The notes: generated by a model from the letters alone, not told the origin. A DNA stretch of 64,000 nt from Chaetoderma sp. LZ-2023a (GCA_034401795.1 CM067366.1:81167391-81231390), one strand, 5' to 3'; counted from the stretch's first letter, positions 12,757 through 24,648 are shown. A program made the numbers and translations.

Positions 12757-12774
12757 TGCGTGCGTGCGTGCGTG

Positions 12775-12864
<90 letters not shown>

Positions 12865-12865
12865 T
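12757..12865. repeat. (TGCG)n/(TGCC)n microsatellite
   Basis: TGCG units, then about ten TGCC units, then TGCG again: a three-block arrangement of two related tetranucleotides. A TGACGTCA palindrome lies just right of it at 12909-12916. Confidence 0.95.
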
Positions 12866-12929
12866 CATTTGTTTAAGCCGTAAGCCAGCAAGTGATATAT
12901 TTATATTATGACGTCAGATAGATGAGTTA

Positions 12930-13934
12930 TAGATCGCATCCCTTCATTGACCAATGTGATACACATCGTGGTCCCGTTGCAGGTTGGTATTCAATGATGA
13001 CGACGATACAACGAGAAATTGACAGACCACCTTCAAACCACTGGACCATCTGAATGATCATTTGCAGGACATTACCAATCAACCAGTAATTAATACAGAC
13101 ACCCTGCCTATAACGGCCATCTGCTTTTGGGGCGAAATGATGGTAGTTCTTTAAGCTTTGCAATCATATAACCACCCGTAGTAAGGAACGACAGTCATGT
13201 GACCACAGAAGCGACTTAGCATTTCAAATGTGCTGCATTAAGCGACCACCTTGCCGTAACGATCATATTTCTATGCGCTATACAGTGTTCGGTATAACCA
13301 GATATGTATATTGTTTATATATCATAGATGATATCAAGGGGCTAGGACAGGATCAATCTCCTTGATGCCCTGTGTCTGCATATATGTCTGTTAGAACTGT
13401 ATCTCCTATGGAACTGTCCTTTTTTCTCTATATGTTAGCGAATAACGACATAACAATCATTAATATAAATACTTCTTTAAGTTCTACGTTAGCCTTATCA
13501 TAATATGTGCATCGATTAGTGCCGCGGACTGTAGACACGAATAATGCTTTATATCTCATCCACACAGGGGCATTGTCAACCGGTTTAAATTTGACATATT
13601 TTAATCTCCATATTAATTCAGGTTATAAAGCTGGTTGAATGTTTGAAAACTAATATGAGTGGCCCATGCTATGCTACTGCTTTATCTGACAGCTCCTCCT
13701 CCAAGTTGATTGAAATTTTCAGAGTAAGGTGTAGCTTATGTTTCTCATTTGACCCGTCAGTACCACAGGCACATATCTACTCAATGATGACATGGCCGTA
13801 GCCCATCACATCATGTAACCGGATATGCAATTAAAAGATATCTAGAATCGTAGCGGAATCTTTTGATCCATTCATTGATGTCGAATATAATAATTATGTA
13901 AGATGTCTGTGTAATCTTGGATGCTTATTACTTG
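12930..13934. other. Unannotated sequence
   Basis: No recognised gene or repeat. Confidence 0.5.
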
Positions 13935-14160
13935 CGTATATATCTACTGGTGTCCCTTGAATGTACATAGCCATTAACTCTTTGAACCCTGAATTCCTAG
14001 AATCCCAATTTCAAAGTAACAATAAGGGTAAGCTGATGAGAGCTTTTAAACTAACCCATAGGTTGCGACAGCTCCAAGTCAAATTAGTCTCCAAATATTC
14101 GAAACATGCTTTTGCCGCTTGGCCTTGCGAGTTCAAGATGCTAAGGATGAAAGGTGAGTA
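13935..14160 (+). repeat. Foldback repeat (copy d)
   Basis: Head fragment TTTGAACCCTGAATTCCTAG, then GTAAGCTGATGAGAGCTTTT (left arm), a GTTGCGACAG apex region and a right arm CAAGTCAAATTAGTCTCCAA ending near 14110. The tail is missing; dispersed repeat B starts at 14165. Confidence 0.6.
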
Positions 14161-14164
14161 AATT

Positions 14165-14660
14165 GCCTAGCTAGCACACCGCTATCAGCAACAACATGTT
14201 TTCAAATTCAGTGCGCCACATCATGGCTACATAACAGATGTAAACACGCTGTGTGACATTCCTATGCTCGGTGATTTCTGGTCTGTAATGCTAAATTACA
14301 TAAAAAGTGCATATTCAGACAGCATGCCGAGATGTGATTATACTCGCTCTTCCCGTGCATCCTAGCATTGACCTGTATACAACAATGTGGCGTTTCTAGA
14401 TGCTGCTCGCACATATGGGATGTTTAGATGTTATTGTCCTCACTTGTGAGCATGAAGGCTATAAATATGGATGGTCAAAATTCAACAAACTACCTATAGA
14501 GAATATCAGATAGAAAGGATATCATAATCACAATCCACCATACAGACACACCTAGCAGCAATTATTCATGCCGTGTGGACATTGTGCTTGTCTCTGGAAT
14601 ACTAGATCCATGCGGGTTAGATTCCTCACATGGGATATTTTTCAGTCATAGTCCCTGAAG
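14165..14660 (+). repeat. Dispersed repeat B, copy 2
   Basis: Counterpart of 10978-11410, diverged by substitutions and small indels; this copy carries no Penelope-like frame. Confidence 0.8.
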
Positions 14661-14799
14661 CTTTGACTGAATTAATTAAATCGTGTGATGTTAGATCATA
14701 TTCAGGAAGGCAAACTTATAATTTCACATTCCTGAATATTTTCCAACATCGCATGACGTGGTTAAGAGGGTAACCTCTCGTGAACAGAATGAATTAATC

Positions 14800-15130
14800 C
14801 ACGTGTAGCTATGTCCTGCCCATTTCTAGATAAGGTCCGCCCACGCTTTACGAGTGTTGGTATCGATTTATGTACTTTGAATCCTGAATATCCCAATTCC
14901 ATGGCAACTATACAGCCAACATGTTGGAAATTTTTAGATTAATTTAACTGAGTGCCCTTGCGGACTAGGGCTGCATGTAACCGTAACAGCCTATAGCTAA
15001 ATTAGTTTTAAAAAGTTCAACAGAATGCTTATTAGATAGCAAAATCATACAATTCGTACACGTGCCATTACTTTTAAATGCTCATGACGGACTTAGAATT
15101 TGCTTGTGACGTCAGCCTACATGACGCCAT
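14800..15130 (+). repeat. Foldback repeat (copy e), near full length
   Basis: Head GCCCATTTCTAGATAAGGTC / CGAGTGTTGGTATCGATTTA, left arm ACATGTTGGAAATTTTTAGA, right arm AAATTAGTTTTAAAAAGTTC, tail GCTTATTAGATAGC / CAATTCGTACACGTG. TGACGTCA lies at 15107-15114. The apex has been replaced by unrelated bases. Confidence 0.65.
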
Positions 15131-15165
15131 GTGTCAGCATCTGTACATCCTACAAATAGTAAATG

Positions 15166-15450
15166 CTGATATATTGTCATATATTTAACATTTAGACTAA
15201 TTTACACCTCAATAAAGCAGCCAGTCTGCCCAGCACCGCATTTATGTACATCATAGAAAGGCTAATATATTGTCAAATATTTAACATTTATACTAATTTA
15301 CTCATCAATAAAGTAGCCATTCTTCACTAGCCCCGTGTTTGTGTACAGCATAGAATATTCTGACATATTGTCGAATATTTAACATTTGTACCAATTTCCT
15401 CTCAAGCAGCCGTTTTGCCCACTCCCGTATTTATGTTAATATATGATCAA
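15166..15450 (+). repeat. Tandem repeat, three ~97-bp units
   Basis: Units begin near 15166, 15262 and 15360. Each carries (C)TGA.ATATTGTC, ATATTTAACATTT, AATTTAC, CAATAAAG.AGCC and a CC.CATTTATGT end. Two further units occur at 47024-47240. Each plus-strand unit contains AATAAA. Confidence 0.85.
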
Positions 15451-15508
15451 TGTAATAAATCTTTGGTTTGGTCTTGGTTTGGTCTTGTGGAACTTTCCCG
15501 TACGTATT

Positions 15509-16060
15509 TCAAAGCAGTGCAGCAGCCAGGTAACAGGTGAAGAGCACAGGGGATAGACCATCTACCTGTGGGGAGCCGATTGATGTCTCAAACTCTACAG
15601 ACTTCACTGACTTGACTCGTACTCTCAGCTTTGTGTCTGTACGTAGTAGCCTCACTAGTCGTAGTTCATCTTCATTGTAACTGGCCTGGCGTAGTATATC
15701 TAAGATCTTTGAGCGTTTAATTGTGTCGAAGGCTCGTGACATGTCAATGCCAATTTTGAGGAAATCGCAGTGTTTGAACATGACTACCGACACAAGTATG
15801 CGTTGAGCCCATACAATGTCTCCGCAGCTGCATCCGCGCTTGAAGCCACTTTGACGTGGTCCAGTGAATTCTTCGATCTTGTCTCGGATGTGGCATAACG
15901 TGGCATTGGATAGGATTTTCTGTATGCTGTTGAGGAGCACAATTGGCCACAGATTGGATTAGGGGCGGGGCGGGATAGGGGTGGCAGGTGGCTTCTTGGG
16001 TTTGGGAAGTGCGATAAGGGTACCTTGGCCTACAGCGTCGATGGGAAGGTGGGCCTTATG
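15509..16060 (-). pseudogene. Non-LTR retrotransposon reverse transcriptase fragment
   Basis: Reading from about 16060: LPIDAVGQGTLIALPKPKK, a TAA at 15959-15961, then WPIVLLNSIQKILSN, the finger/palm entry FTGPRQSGFKRGCSC, and motif A as GIDMSRAFDTIKRS with its catalytic Asp. The motif B region is GSPQVDGLSPVLF, where families normally have G.PQGD, so one glycine is lost. The frame ends at 15509 before the catalytic Y.DD box. Endonuclease, thumb and 3' end are all missing. It is a short internal piece with no target duplication identified, between the ~97-bp tandem repeat and another dispersed repeat. Confidence 0.8.
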
Positions 16061-16061
16061 C

Positions 16062-16200
16062 ATAAGATAGATAAAATGTGGAAATGGCTAAAATACAAAG
16101 CTTGTCCGCTATGTCATTCTACACTGGCAGCGATTGGTTGCTAGCCAAAATGGCTATTTGGAAAATCCGTTAAGCTAAATATGAACGAATTTTCACCTTG
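16062..16200 (+). repeat. Dispersed repeat C, copy 1 (pairs with 47.52-47.66 kb)
   Basis: Shares ATAAAATGTGGAAATGGCTA, CCAAAATGGCTATTT and AAATATGAACGAATT with 47522-47662. In both places a ~97-bp tandem repeat lies upstream, so the two probably belong to one larger repeat; the reverse transcriptase fragment lies in the spacer only here. Confidence 0.75.
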
Positions 16201-16324
16201 AGGTGCTGTTGCCAATTCATCCAGCTTTGCTGCATAACTGTTTTCAAATTGAAACAATGGGATATCACGTATTGAAGGATTACTCATAAGGGCCAGATGA
16301 GCAAGGCAACATATACATATATCT

Positions 16325-16485
16325 CTATATATAGGTACAGTTCAGGGAATAAACCATATCACCATCAATTAATTCATCATGTCGTCAACATCCTGAGTGG
16401 CAGATCGCTCCCATCCATGTTTTGCAGTTTTTACTCGATGTCTTGGCTGATAAGTTTATATACACAATTCAGGATTTAAATACAA
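16325..16485 (+). repeat. Dispersed repeat D, copy 1 (pairs with 53.44-53.63 kb)
   Basis: Shares GGGAATAAACCATATCA.CA, AATTCAT.ATG..GTC, GTTTATATACACA.TTCAG and TACTCGAT.TCTTGGCTGAT with 53440-53625. To its right, 16485-16650 aligns to 56205-56390 (GATTACTACTATT.ACACA, GACAGATTGT.TTCC, ACATAGAAC). Confidence 0.7.
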
Positions 16486-16649
16486 TTATTCTACCTAATA
16501 GATATATACAGATGGATACGTTGACGTGATTACTACTATTAACACAGGCTTGTAAGATAACTTGAATTCTTAATGCAACTTCAATGCTCTCGGAAACAGG
16601 CGTTTTACAACATGGCGCTTGACTACGACAGATTGTATTCCTGTTACCA

Positions 16650-16857
16650 TTACATAGAACCGCAATAGAGGGATCCACTTCTAGCAATGCCCCGCCCATT
16701 TCTGGCTAAGCTCCGCCCACGTTTTTACGAGTGTTGGAATCGATTTTTATACCTTGAATGCGGAATTCTTAGAATCAGATTTTCAAAGTAGACTAATTCT
16801 ACAGGTAAAAATTTGAATATTTTGAAAATACTTTGCTTGGGTGCTCTTGCTACCTGC
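16650..16857 (+). repeat. Foldback repeat (copy f), left half, interrupted by the hAT element
   Basis: Head AGAGGGATCCACTTCTAGCA, GCCCCGCCCATTTCT, CCGCCCACGTTTTTACGAGT, GGAATTCTTAGAATCAG. The left arm begins TTTGAATATTTTGAAAATAC and runs to the apex GGTGCTCTTGCTACCTGC. The right half resumes at 22543. Confidence 0.8.
16850..16857 (+). repeat. Left 8-bp target-site duplication of the hAT element
   Basis: CTACCTGC, identical to 22543-22550. Confidence 0.93.
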
Positions 16858-17142
16858 CAGTGGCGTAGCAAGGGGCATCTAAGTAGGGGGGCACCCAAGG
16901 GGGCACTGTCATTACTAGGGGGCACTCATCTGACTGTTGGTATTAGGGGCTTGAAGCTCCACACCTACCCGGAAATTGTTTTATCTGCATGGGCGCAGAT
17001 GTCATTATCTGCATTTTCAACTGTAATTCATCAATACACGCCTAACGTGTTCCTATTTTCCTTCATCCTCTGTAATTTCGATAATAGCAGAATGCAGCAT
17101 GGCCATCCTCACACTTATAATTACATTAAGTTCTCACATAAT

Positions 17143-17258
17143 GTTATGGTGGTGTTGGCGGTGGTTGTGGTTGTGGTGGTGGTGGTTGCGGTGGCGGGTG
17201 GGTGGGTGGGTGGTGGTGTTGTTGTTGGTGGTGGTGGTAGTAGTAGTATTAGTAGTAA

Positions 17259-17334
<76 letters not shown>

Positions 17335-17400
17335 TGCAGCAACAGCAACTATAGGCGCCGCCGCCGCCACCACTACTACTACAGCAACAACACCATACTT
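17143..17400. repeat. Compound (GGT)n-(AGT)n microsatellite
   Basis: GTGGTGG-rich sequence to about 17240, then TAGTAG repeats to 17336, then a GCAGCAACAGCAAC / CGCCGCC / CTACTACTAC tail. The last part is roughly complementary to the AGT run, so it can fold back. Open frames across it are artefacts. Confidence 0.95.
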
Positions 17401-18256
17401 TGATTAGACTGTATTTGAATACTCCATACTGCGTGTATTTATATTTTATGTTAGTTTATTGACTACCGCCATAATGTATTGATAAAAAAAATTATTTCCC
17501 TTATATGCCAACACAAGGATCCCAGATAACATGTAGACGTTGGGCCAACGTTTGCAACAGGTTGGCAGATCGCAGTTGGCATTACAACGTTGGCCCGTTG
17601 ACATTTTTCTCATCATGTGATGATTTAGAATAAAACATTAGGCGTGTATGGATAAAACACATTTTAACTCGAAAATAAAAGGCTTTAACCTTGGAATATT
17701 TCTCTCATTCCACAGGAGCTTCATCTAGAACTCTGACTTCTCATTATTCTCGCTAGTCCTGGTGCCAATGATGATAACGAGAAGTCAGGGTGGCTGATGA
17801 AGCTCGGGCGAAATGTGAGGTATTTCAGGGTAAAAACCTTTCAGTTTCAAGTCAGATAAAAATGTGTTTTAGCTATGAATTAGCCGGAACTAGGAAGCAA
17901 TATATTCGGATTGATCGGGATTGTAATTATGGAGTATGTAAGCCTGACCAATGAATAAAAAATATAGTAACATACTTTTTGTATTTTACTTACAATAGAT
18001 ATTGTATTTCAAGATCTATAGAGATAAATTATGTTAGTAGAATTTTAACTATTATGGTTTTTGTGCCTGTCACTTCTTCACTTTCCAGTTCATAATTACA
18101 CTTTTGTTAAGATGATGATTGATGAATGGTTATTAATTGGATGTAATGGTTTCTATAAACGCAACATAAGAGGAAAAGTATACAGGCCATTATATGTCAG
18201 TTCTATCAGATACTGATAATAAAGCTAATAATCAAAGATCATGGTTGAACGTTCAT

Positions 18257-20723
18257 TCACAATAGTTGGAAGTTCTTATTGTTGTGCTTTCCAGCGAAAA
18301 TGTTTAGGAAGTTATTCATATTGATTTGTTTCGCTCTCTGTGTATGGATGCCAATTACCCCCAAAGATGAGAGTTTTGAGTCTGACATGGTGCTTCGCTT
18401 CCGACTTTTAATATGACGCATAGATGAGAAACTTCGCTCACATGAGGTCGATGTGGGTGGTAACACTAACGCGATATTCAATAACCTACACAGGTCAGGG
18501 AATGCATCCTTGTAAACCCCAATGAATATAGCAAACTCACTAATACTCCCAATCTTTACCCCGGTAGATCTCTTACTCTCAACTAACCTCCTTGCTTGTC
18601 TCAGTTCCACTTCTAGATATTCATTGCCAATACTATACTGTTCCGTCATTGTTGCGAGCTGTGCATTATCCAGGAACTTGGAACCTCTAGGGGCCAATGA
18701 GGATATGGATCTTAGAAGTTCTCTGTTGGCAGAATCAAATCTTCTTCCCAATTCGGACACGAGCCTGTCTATTAAAGGGTAATACAGTGTGACCCGATAT
18801 TGGTCCTCATTAGTACTCTGATCACCATCATCACGCTGCCCTGTTGGTGTCATAACAATGCTATCTGCAAGACGTCTAGGTAGTGTTCCAACACGCTGTC
18901 ACTTGGCTGGTGGAACGACATCAATATCCAGAGATTTAGCCAAGTCAATGCATTTCTGCCATAGACTGTGCCACACCTTCTCACACCGCTGCTCTTGAAG
19001 ATCTGTTTGTATGGTTTCAATCTCATCTGCAGCTGCTGACAAATCTAGTGCTGGTGATTGGAGCATGTCTGATAGTAACTTTGTTTGGCGCAGAATGTGA
19101 GTGAACATAACCAAACAAGCGACTGTTGTAAAGTTGAAATTCATCAGCAGACATCTGACATCGTGTGCTCTTTTTCCGGTATGGGACTTTTCTATTTCCT
19201 TAAGTGTACTAATCACACTCGGTAGCGTATCCAACATAACATTGCATACTATATACTGACATGCTCATCTGGTGTCACTCAGTTTCTTCAGGGTACGGAT
19301 TTGTTTCCCAAGAGAAAGTTTTTTCTGCTTCTTAAGAAATAGCTCATAAGGCACATGTGATGATACAAAGACATACAGTTCTTCAAGGAAGCTGAAGAAG
19401 TTCTCCGCCATTCTTACTGATTTTACACTGTCTACTATGACTAAATTAAGTCTATGATTATAGCAGTGAATATAAACCGCGTTTGGTGCTTTTTCATCTC
19501 GGAACAATGATTGAACACGTCTGTTACAACCACTCATGACAGACGCCCCATCATATGTTTGCGCTACACAGTCACCAATTTTGATTTCACATGATGTGTC
19601 TTTCAAATACTCAGCATTCAGTTCATTCAGGCGAACGAAGTCCAGGAATTCCTCGTGTATGTTGTTGTTGTATACATAGCGCACGACAACTGAGAGATGT
19701 TCTCTTTTACTTATGTCTTTGTTTTCATCCATCATCACCGAGTAGTCAACACTGGCATGAACTTCCTTACTGATTTCTGATCCAATCATCCCTGCTATCA
19801 CAGCAAGTATTTCGTTCTGAATTTCTGGGCTTGTATACTTTACTCTTTGTCGTCCTGTAAGTCTGCTTTTAACTATGCCGTCTTGTTCACTTAAAGGTTT
19901 AAGTATTTCCAAGAAATTTCCTCTATTCTCGCTGTCAATAGCTTCTCTATGGCCTCTTTGGGCAATTTTCCGTCTTGCTGTCAAGGAGAGAACACGAGCA
20001 ATCTGTTTCACATAATGTCTATTCTCACATAGATTCTTTTCATGTGCTGATATAAGTGCAACATCAACCGTTCGTCCTTTACTGACATACTCTTGAAACT
20101 CTTTCCATGCGAAAAATGTGAGATGGTGATAATCGCTTCATTCATGCTGAGCGAATCCTGTATCTTTCTCATTTGCCTTCTTCCATTGTCGGTAGCCTAC
20201 TGATGTGAACACATTTTCTGTCAGTGGTTTGTTTGGTACTGGAAACATGCGGCAGCAGAAGAAAAATGCTGCATCCTTACTTACAGAATATTCCAGCCAA
20301 CTATAGGAAGTATACCATGCCGATCTGAATGAACGTTGTTTAACTCTGAAACGAGTTGATGGAAAGGATACATATTTTGGTTGTAGTGGAGCTTCAGTTC
20401 TCCCACTACTTATATCTGCTGGCCCTGGAGGTCGTTGAGGTTGAGCTACCAGTGAATGTTTGGTTTGCGCTACCTTCGGTGTTCCTAATCCCCCCCCAAC
20501 CCACAGCTCCCGCTATAGGTTCATTCTGGCCATCCAAATCCGAATCACTCGATGAATCTGAGTAATCATCCTGGAAAACGTATTCTTCACAGGTAGTTAT
20601 TGGTTCATCTGAATTATCCTCATCTTGTCTTCGGGATCTTCTATGGCTTCCTGGCTCTGTTAAATCAGTGGATTCAGCACCCCGCATCGAAAAAAGGTTC
20701 TTGATATTTGCTTGCATGGCCAT
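18257..20723 (-). pseudogene. hAT transposase with TTF-type zinc finger, DUF4371-like core and hAT dimerisation domain
   Basis: The product would cut and rejoin the element's ends in the nucleus. From ATG at 20723 the N-terminus is acidic and Ser-rich. A TTF-like finger follows (about 20270-20340, YSWLEYSVSKDAAFFFCC and RMF), then the DUF4371-like region with VDYSVMMDENKDISKREHLS and an AQTYDGASVMSG / HCYNHRLNLVIVD block (19400-19800), and last the hAT C-terminal domain with LPPTSTSCERSFSSM, IKSRKRSTM and LSSLGVIGI (18300-18480). Visible lesions are few: a frame change attributable to a run of eight C at 20490-20497, and TGA stops at 20138-20140, 19265-19267 (a Trp position, next to an Arg) and 18899-18901 (probably from CGA). 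From 20140 to 18257 the frame is otherwise open. Repeats of this type are related to the ZMYM-type host genes. Confidence 0.9.
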
Positions 20724-20748
20724 GGGTTCAATCTACGTAATAACATAA

Positions 20749-21540
20749 TTATATATTAAACGGCATATATGTACAGAATAAGATTATATGTATAAGACTT
20801 TTGACACTATGGTCCGTCGGTCCAGAGAAACCAGTAGACTGTGAAAGTATGGACAGATGAATGAACAGCTGGAGAAATAAAGAGGGATGGATGGATGGGC
20901 AGATTGGCCTAGTTTTATACATGCACACATTCTTAGTGAGATATATCACATGCACATAGCATGTTTCATGATCATACATGTATATAAAACCCTTGAAACT
21001 ATGGTCTGTACAGTGGACAAATGTGTATAGTGTGAATAGATAGATGAACGATTGAATGAACAGATGGAAGGATGAACGAACCTAGTTGTGGTACTCGCAC
21101 ACATTCTAAAGATATATCCACCCTCCATGTGTCAAGGTCATACACATAACAATCTTGAAACAATGTCTCAGGCAAACCGATGGAGGGTGAACGGATGGAC
21201 GAACGAATGAGCAAATGGAGAAATGATTGACCGGGTATTGACATATGCACACATTCTTCCTAACTTATATGCAAATAATCAGATAACAAGTTTCATGAGC
21301 ATACACGTATATAAACTTTTGAAACTATGCTCTGGCCATTGAACGAACGTGCACAGTGTGAAAAGACAGACGGAAGGATAAACAGACAGATTGATGGACG
21401 GACGTGATACCAGACAATCTTGAAATTATGATGCAGACAAACTGGTAGAGGATGAACAGATGGATGGATGGATGGAAGAATGAATGAACAAATTGACTGA
21501 CAGACAAAACGCTGTCTATGCCTAATCAATATCTTTTGGG
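20749..21540. repeat. Diverged tandem repeats (~170-185 bp) inside the hAT element
   Basis: Four to five units, each with a CTTGAAACTATG.TCTG.-like start, a GATGAACGGATGGA-rich middle and a CA.GCACACATTCTTA-like segment, followed by a CATG.TCATGATCATAC.C.TATATAAA-like spacer. Starts are near 20795, 20978, 21152 and 21316, with a partial one at 21417. They lie upstream of the transposase start, where hAT elements often have subterminal repeats that bind transposase; that role is inferred. Confidence 0.75.
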
Positions 21541-21727
21541 AGCATAAAAATCAATTATAATTAAAAAAATTATGTTGACTATTTTGAAACTAATTTGACT
21601 GGAAGCTGTTGCTGTCTATTTTTCTTGTGGAATTTCGTTCCGAACAGTCAACAGATCACTTGTATGGCCGCATTGAGATTAAGATAGTGTAACTACATGG
21701 GTTAATTTGAAACTCCAACTTACAAAG

Positions 21728-21792
21728 CAACCATTCCGTCTTGCTGTTACCCACCATCGAAACCATTCCGTCTTGCTGTTACCCACCATCTA
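21728..21792 (+). repeat. Short tandem duplication (~32 bp)
   Basis: AACCATTCCGTCTTGCTGTT followed by ACCCACCATC occurs twice in direct succession. Confidence 0.9.
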
Positions 21793-22542
21793 ACATGGAG
21801 TGTAAAATCAATGCGGCGACTAGGCTACTGTAGTACGTAATGAGAATTTTAAATTCCACTGCTTTTTCTTACCAATGTCTCAAATTTAGTGCATATGCTT
21901 TTTATGTAGAGGCAATGCCGTACGATACGCGGATACAGGTGACAGATGATACTTTATCATACTTACCAAACGTATGACGCGCAGATTCTAACAACGACGT
22001 CAATGACAATTTCGCGGAAAAATACACAGTTAAAGCGCGAAAAATCAGGGAGTGGTGTGTGGACGACTACCTAACATGTATATCATTATGTCATGGATTG
22101 TTTTGGCTAATGCTCGCTATGCAAATTAGTATTGTTGTGAAATGTACAAATTGGCCTAGTAGGGCGATAGGCGAGAGATGGGGAATGCCACTCGAGAGAT
22201 GGGAATGCCACTTTAAAGTTGTTATGCAAGTGATCCATCCTGTCGTCGACTACGTGACATATTTATGTTGTTTATTTCATAATGACACGACGGTACGTCT
22301 CGCCATCTCACTAGCGACGGCGTGAACTTGTTGGTTACGGCGTTTCGGTTACATAGTTTCGTATTGAATGCACAGACATACACACGCGACAAACAGTTCT
22401 TATATCACATCCGCTTATTTTACAGTCGGTCAAAAACAAAAAATCTCAAATTTCAATTTGGGGGTGGGGCACCCAGGGGTGTGTGTGCACATGTCTCAAA
22501 CAGGGGGGGCTGTTCACCCCCCCCCCCGTATCTACGCCACTG

Positions 22543-22640
22543 CTACCTGCAGCAACAGCGCCTAGTCAAATTAGTTTTCAAAATATTCAACAGAATATTT
22601 ATTAAAAGGTACATTCAACAAACAAGTACATACGCAGTCC
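22543..22640 (+). repeat. Foldback repeat (copy f), right half
   Basis: Starts with the second CTACCTGC, then the right arm AGCAACAGCGCCTAGTCAAA and TTTTCAAAATATTCAACAG, then the tail start AATATTTATTAAAAGGTAC. It continues the left half that ends at 16857. Confidence 0.85.
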
Positions 22641-23596
22641 AGTAGCCAGATGTTAAAAACTCATTTTCGTGGTCCACCTCTGGCAACAAATCTTTGATAC
22701 CAAAACATCTTAGCACATACCTTGGCCTCTTGCAAAATGTCTGTTGTCATGTGCAACTCTCATTAATTACTCCTAATTACAATTAACTAGATATGAAACA
22801 TAATTAAAGCGGTACTATTTCGACAGATGGGGAAATCACAGATAAATGCAGTCAAACCTTGCTTGAAATAGCCAAATAAATCAAACATATTTACCTACCG
22901 ACATTGGCTGTGAATATTAGTATTGTTTCATTGTAACAAGACTAATTAATATATTTATTAAATTAAAACAGCTAATTAAAGACAAAATTAATTTGCATAT
23001 TCTCTTAGAATATGACAATGACTTCTGTTTAGTTGGAAATTTTGCTTACCTCAAAACATTTTCATCTGTTCTGTATGTTTTGTGTCATTAATGTATGCCA
23101 ATTAGGTCAATTAGTGAATACCTAATTAAACTGGGAAAATAATTTGAGAATGTGATAAGCTGGGTGTGGCTTCAAATACTTGCTTTGTTAGAAATTGCTG
23201 CGTACTTATTTAGTTACTTTTATTATTTTATTGCAAGCAAATTCCTTATACTTCCAAATTGGAAGTGCCAAGTGATTGTGTTTTTAATAAGTAATAGACA
23301 GTCTAGACTTTCTATGGCGATTCAGTCGGAAGGAGTGGTCACACTAGACATGTGTCTTCTTAATTACAGTAAATACAAGTGGGTCTTCAAAACAAAATAT
23401 CATACACACAAATTGTTGCTGATAATATCGATCTTTTAAGAGGATACACTGGATGGTAAACTTGCTACGCATTGTACAAATATGACTGTTCTCCAAAGTG
23501 CTTCTGAAGTAAAAGGATTATCTGGATATAATTTTTAACTGGTCGCAAGAACGATCTTTACAACATATTTTAAAATAGGCGTAGCCTCTGGTGTGG
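22641..23596. other. Unannotated AT-rich sequence
   Basis: A 95-codon plus-strand frame at 23152-23439 shows no recognisable domain. It has two aromatic-rich hydrophobic stretches but no supporting context. Confidence 0.5.
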
Positions 23597-24648
23597 GTAT
23601 GCGGCAGTCCGTCTGAATATTCTGTTCCGCTGCACCGCATATGTACCATGCGTGGACTAGCTGGTTAGCATCGGTTCTCGGGGTTACAGATCATGTTTCC
23701 TGACTCTCCGGAATGCACAAAGAACAACTTCTAGAGCCGGTGGGGCGATAATATTCCAGTGGGGCCGTGCAACCATTGCCGCCGAGATTGATCCACATCA
23801 CCTCGTCCCGTCTGTTTGTGTCACTGGTATGACGGTCCATTACACAATTTGGGAGTGATTAATAAAATAATATAGCTAAAACAAACAATGCTAATCGTTT
23901 GCTAGTATGAGAAAAAAATATAGTACATGGAATTAAGTTGGTGTCTTAATGTGGGCTCGTCAGAGGTACCTTGCTGATCTTCAAATCCGCGAGGTAACCC
24001 TGCAGGGGAGAGTCCTAGCGCGTTCACGTATGCAGTTTAATATAAACCATTATACCCCTAACAAAATATTATTGTTACGAGAGGAAAGTGCCTCGTGCGG
24101 GCCTCCATCAGAAGAAAATGCCTTCAAGCCGAAGCAGAGTAAGAAAACTGAAAAAGGGCCACTCTCTTGTTCAAACATATGCTAAGTGTGTAGTGTGGGT
24201 TAACATAGTGAAACTGTATGCGATCGTGATTCACGCTGAATTATGTTAAGATGGGGTGGATGATTTCCGGAGAATTCAACACCGTTATCTTATGTGGATT
24301 AAAGATACTGCATTGGTACTTGCCGCTTTATTTATGCGGTCCTTCTGCTACACACTAAACTACCCTTTAGTTGTTAGGTCCATGTTCCATGCATTGGCCG
24401 CAAGTGGCAAGTAGTTCTACCTATCTTTTAGATACATGCCCGAATGGCAGAAATGCTCGGTTTTCATAAGGTTGCCTTATGGAGCATTTCCATCAGAAAG
24501 GCAACGAGCAGACATGTCACAGTGTGGCAGCTCCCGAATCATATAATGATCCCATTACTTATCTCACCTCAACCCCATACAACATCACTAGGATAAGACA
24601 TATTTACAAAAGCATTTGAAAAGCGCATATACTTTTATGGCCGGTACA
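23597..24648 (-). repeat. Downstream (3') LTR of the Ty3/gypsy element
   Basis: Aligns throughout with 31361-32409. Shared blocks include GTCCGTCTGAATATTCTGTT, GGTTCTCGGGGTTACAGATC, AATGTGGGCTCGTCAGAGGT, GATCTTCAAATCCGCGAGG and CTAGGATAAGACATATTTAC. The end next to 23597 is more eroded than in the other copy. Confidence 0.88.

Larger units (their letters stand above)
16858..22542 (-). mobile_element. Complete hAT-superfamily DNA transposon, 5685 bp
   Basis: Left end CAGTGGCGTAGCAAGGGG and right end CTACGCCACTG form an 11-bp terminal inverted repeat (CAGTGGCGTAG). Both sides are bordered by the same 8 bp, CTACCTGC (16850-16857 and 22543-22550), the target duplication length of hAT elements. 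Removing the element and one duplicate restores the apex of a foldback repeat. It carries a minus-strand transposase (18257-20723), a GGT/AGT microsatellite near its left end, diverged tandem repeats upstream of the transposase, and half a foldback arm at 21574-21615. Confidence 0.95.

Noticed and set aside
20749..21540. CRISPR-like array
   Set aside because: Units are ~180 bp, diverged and without unique spacers, inside a eukaryotic transposon.
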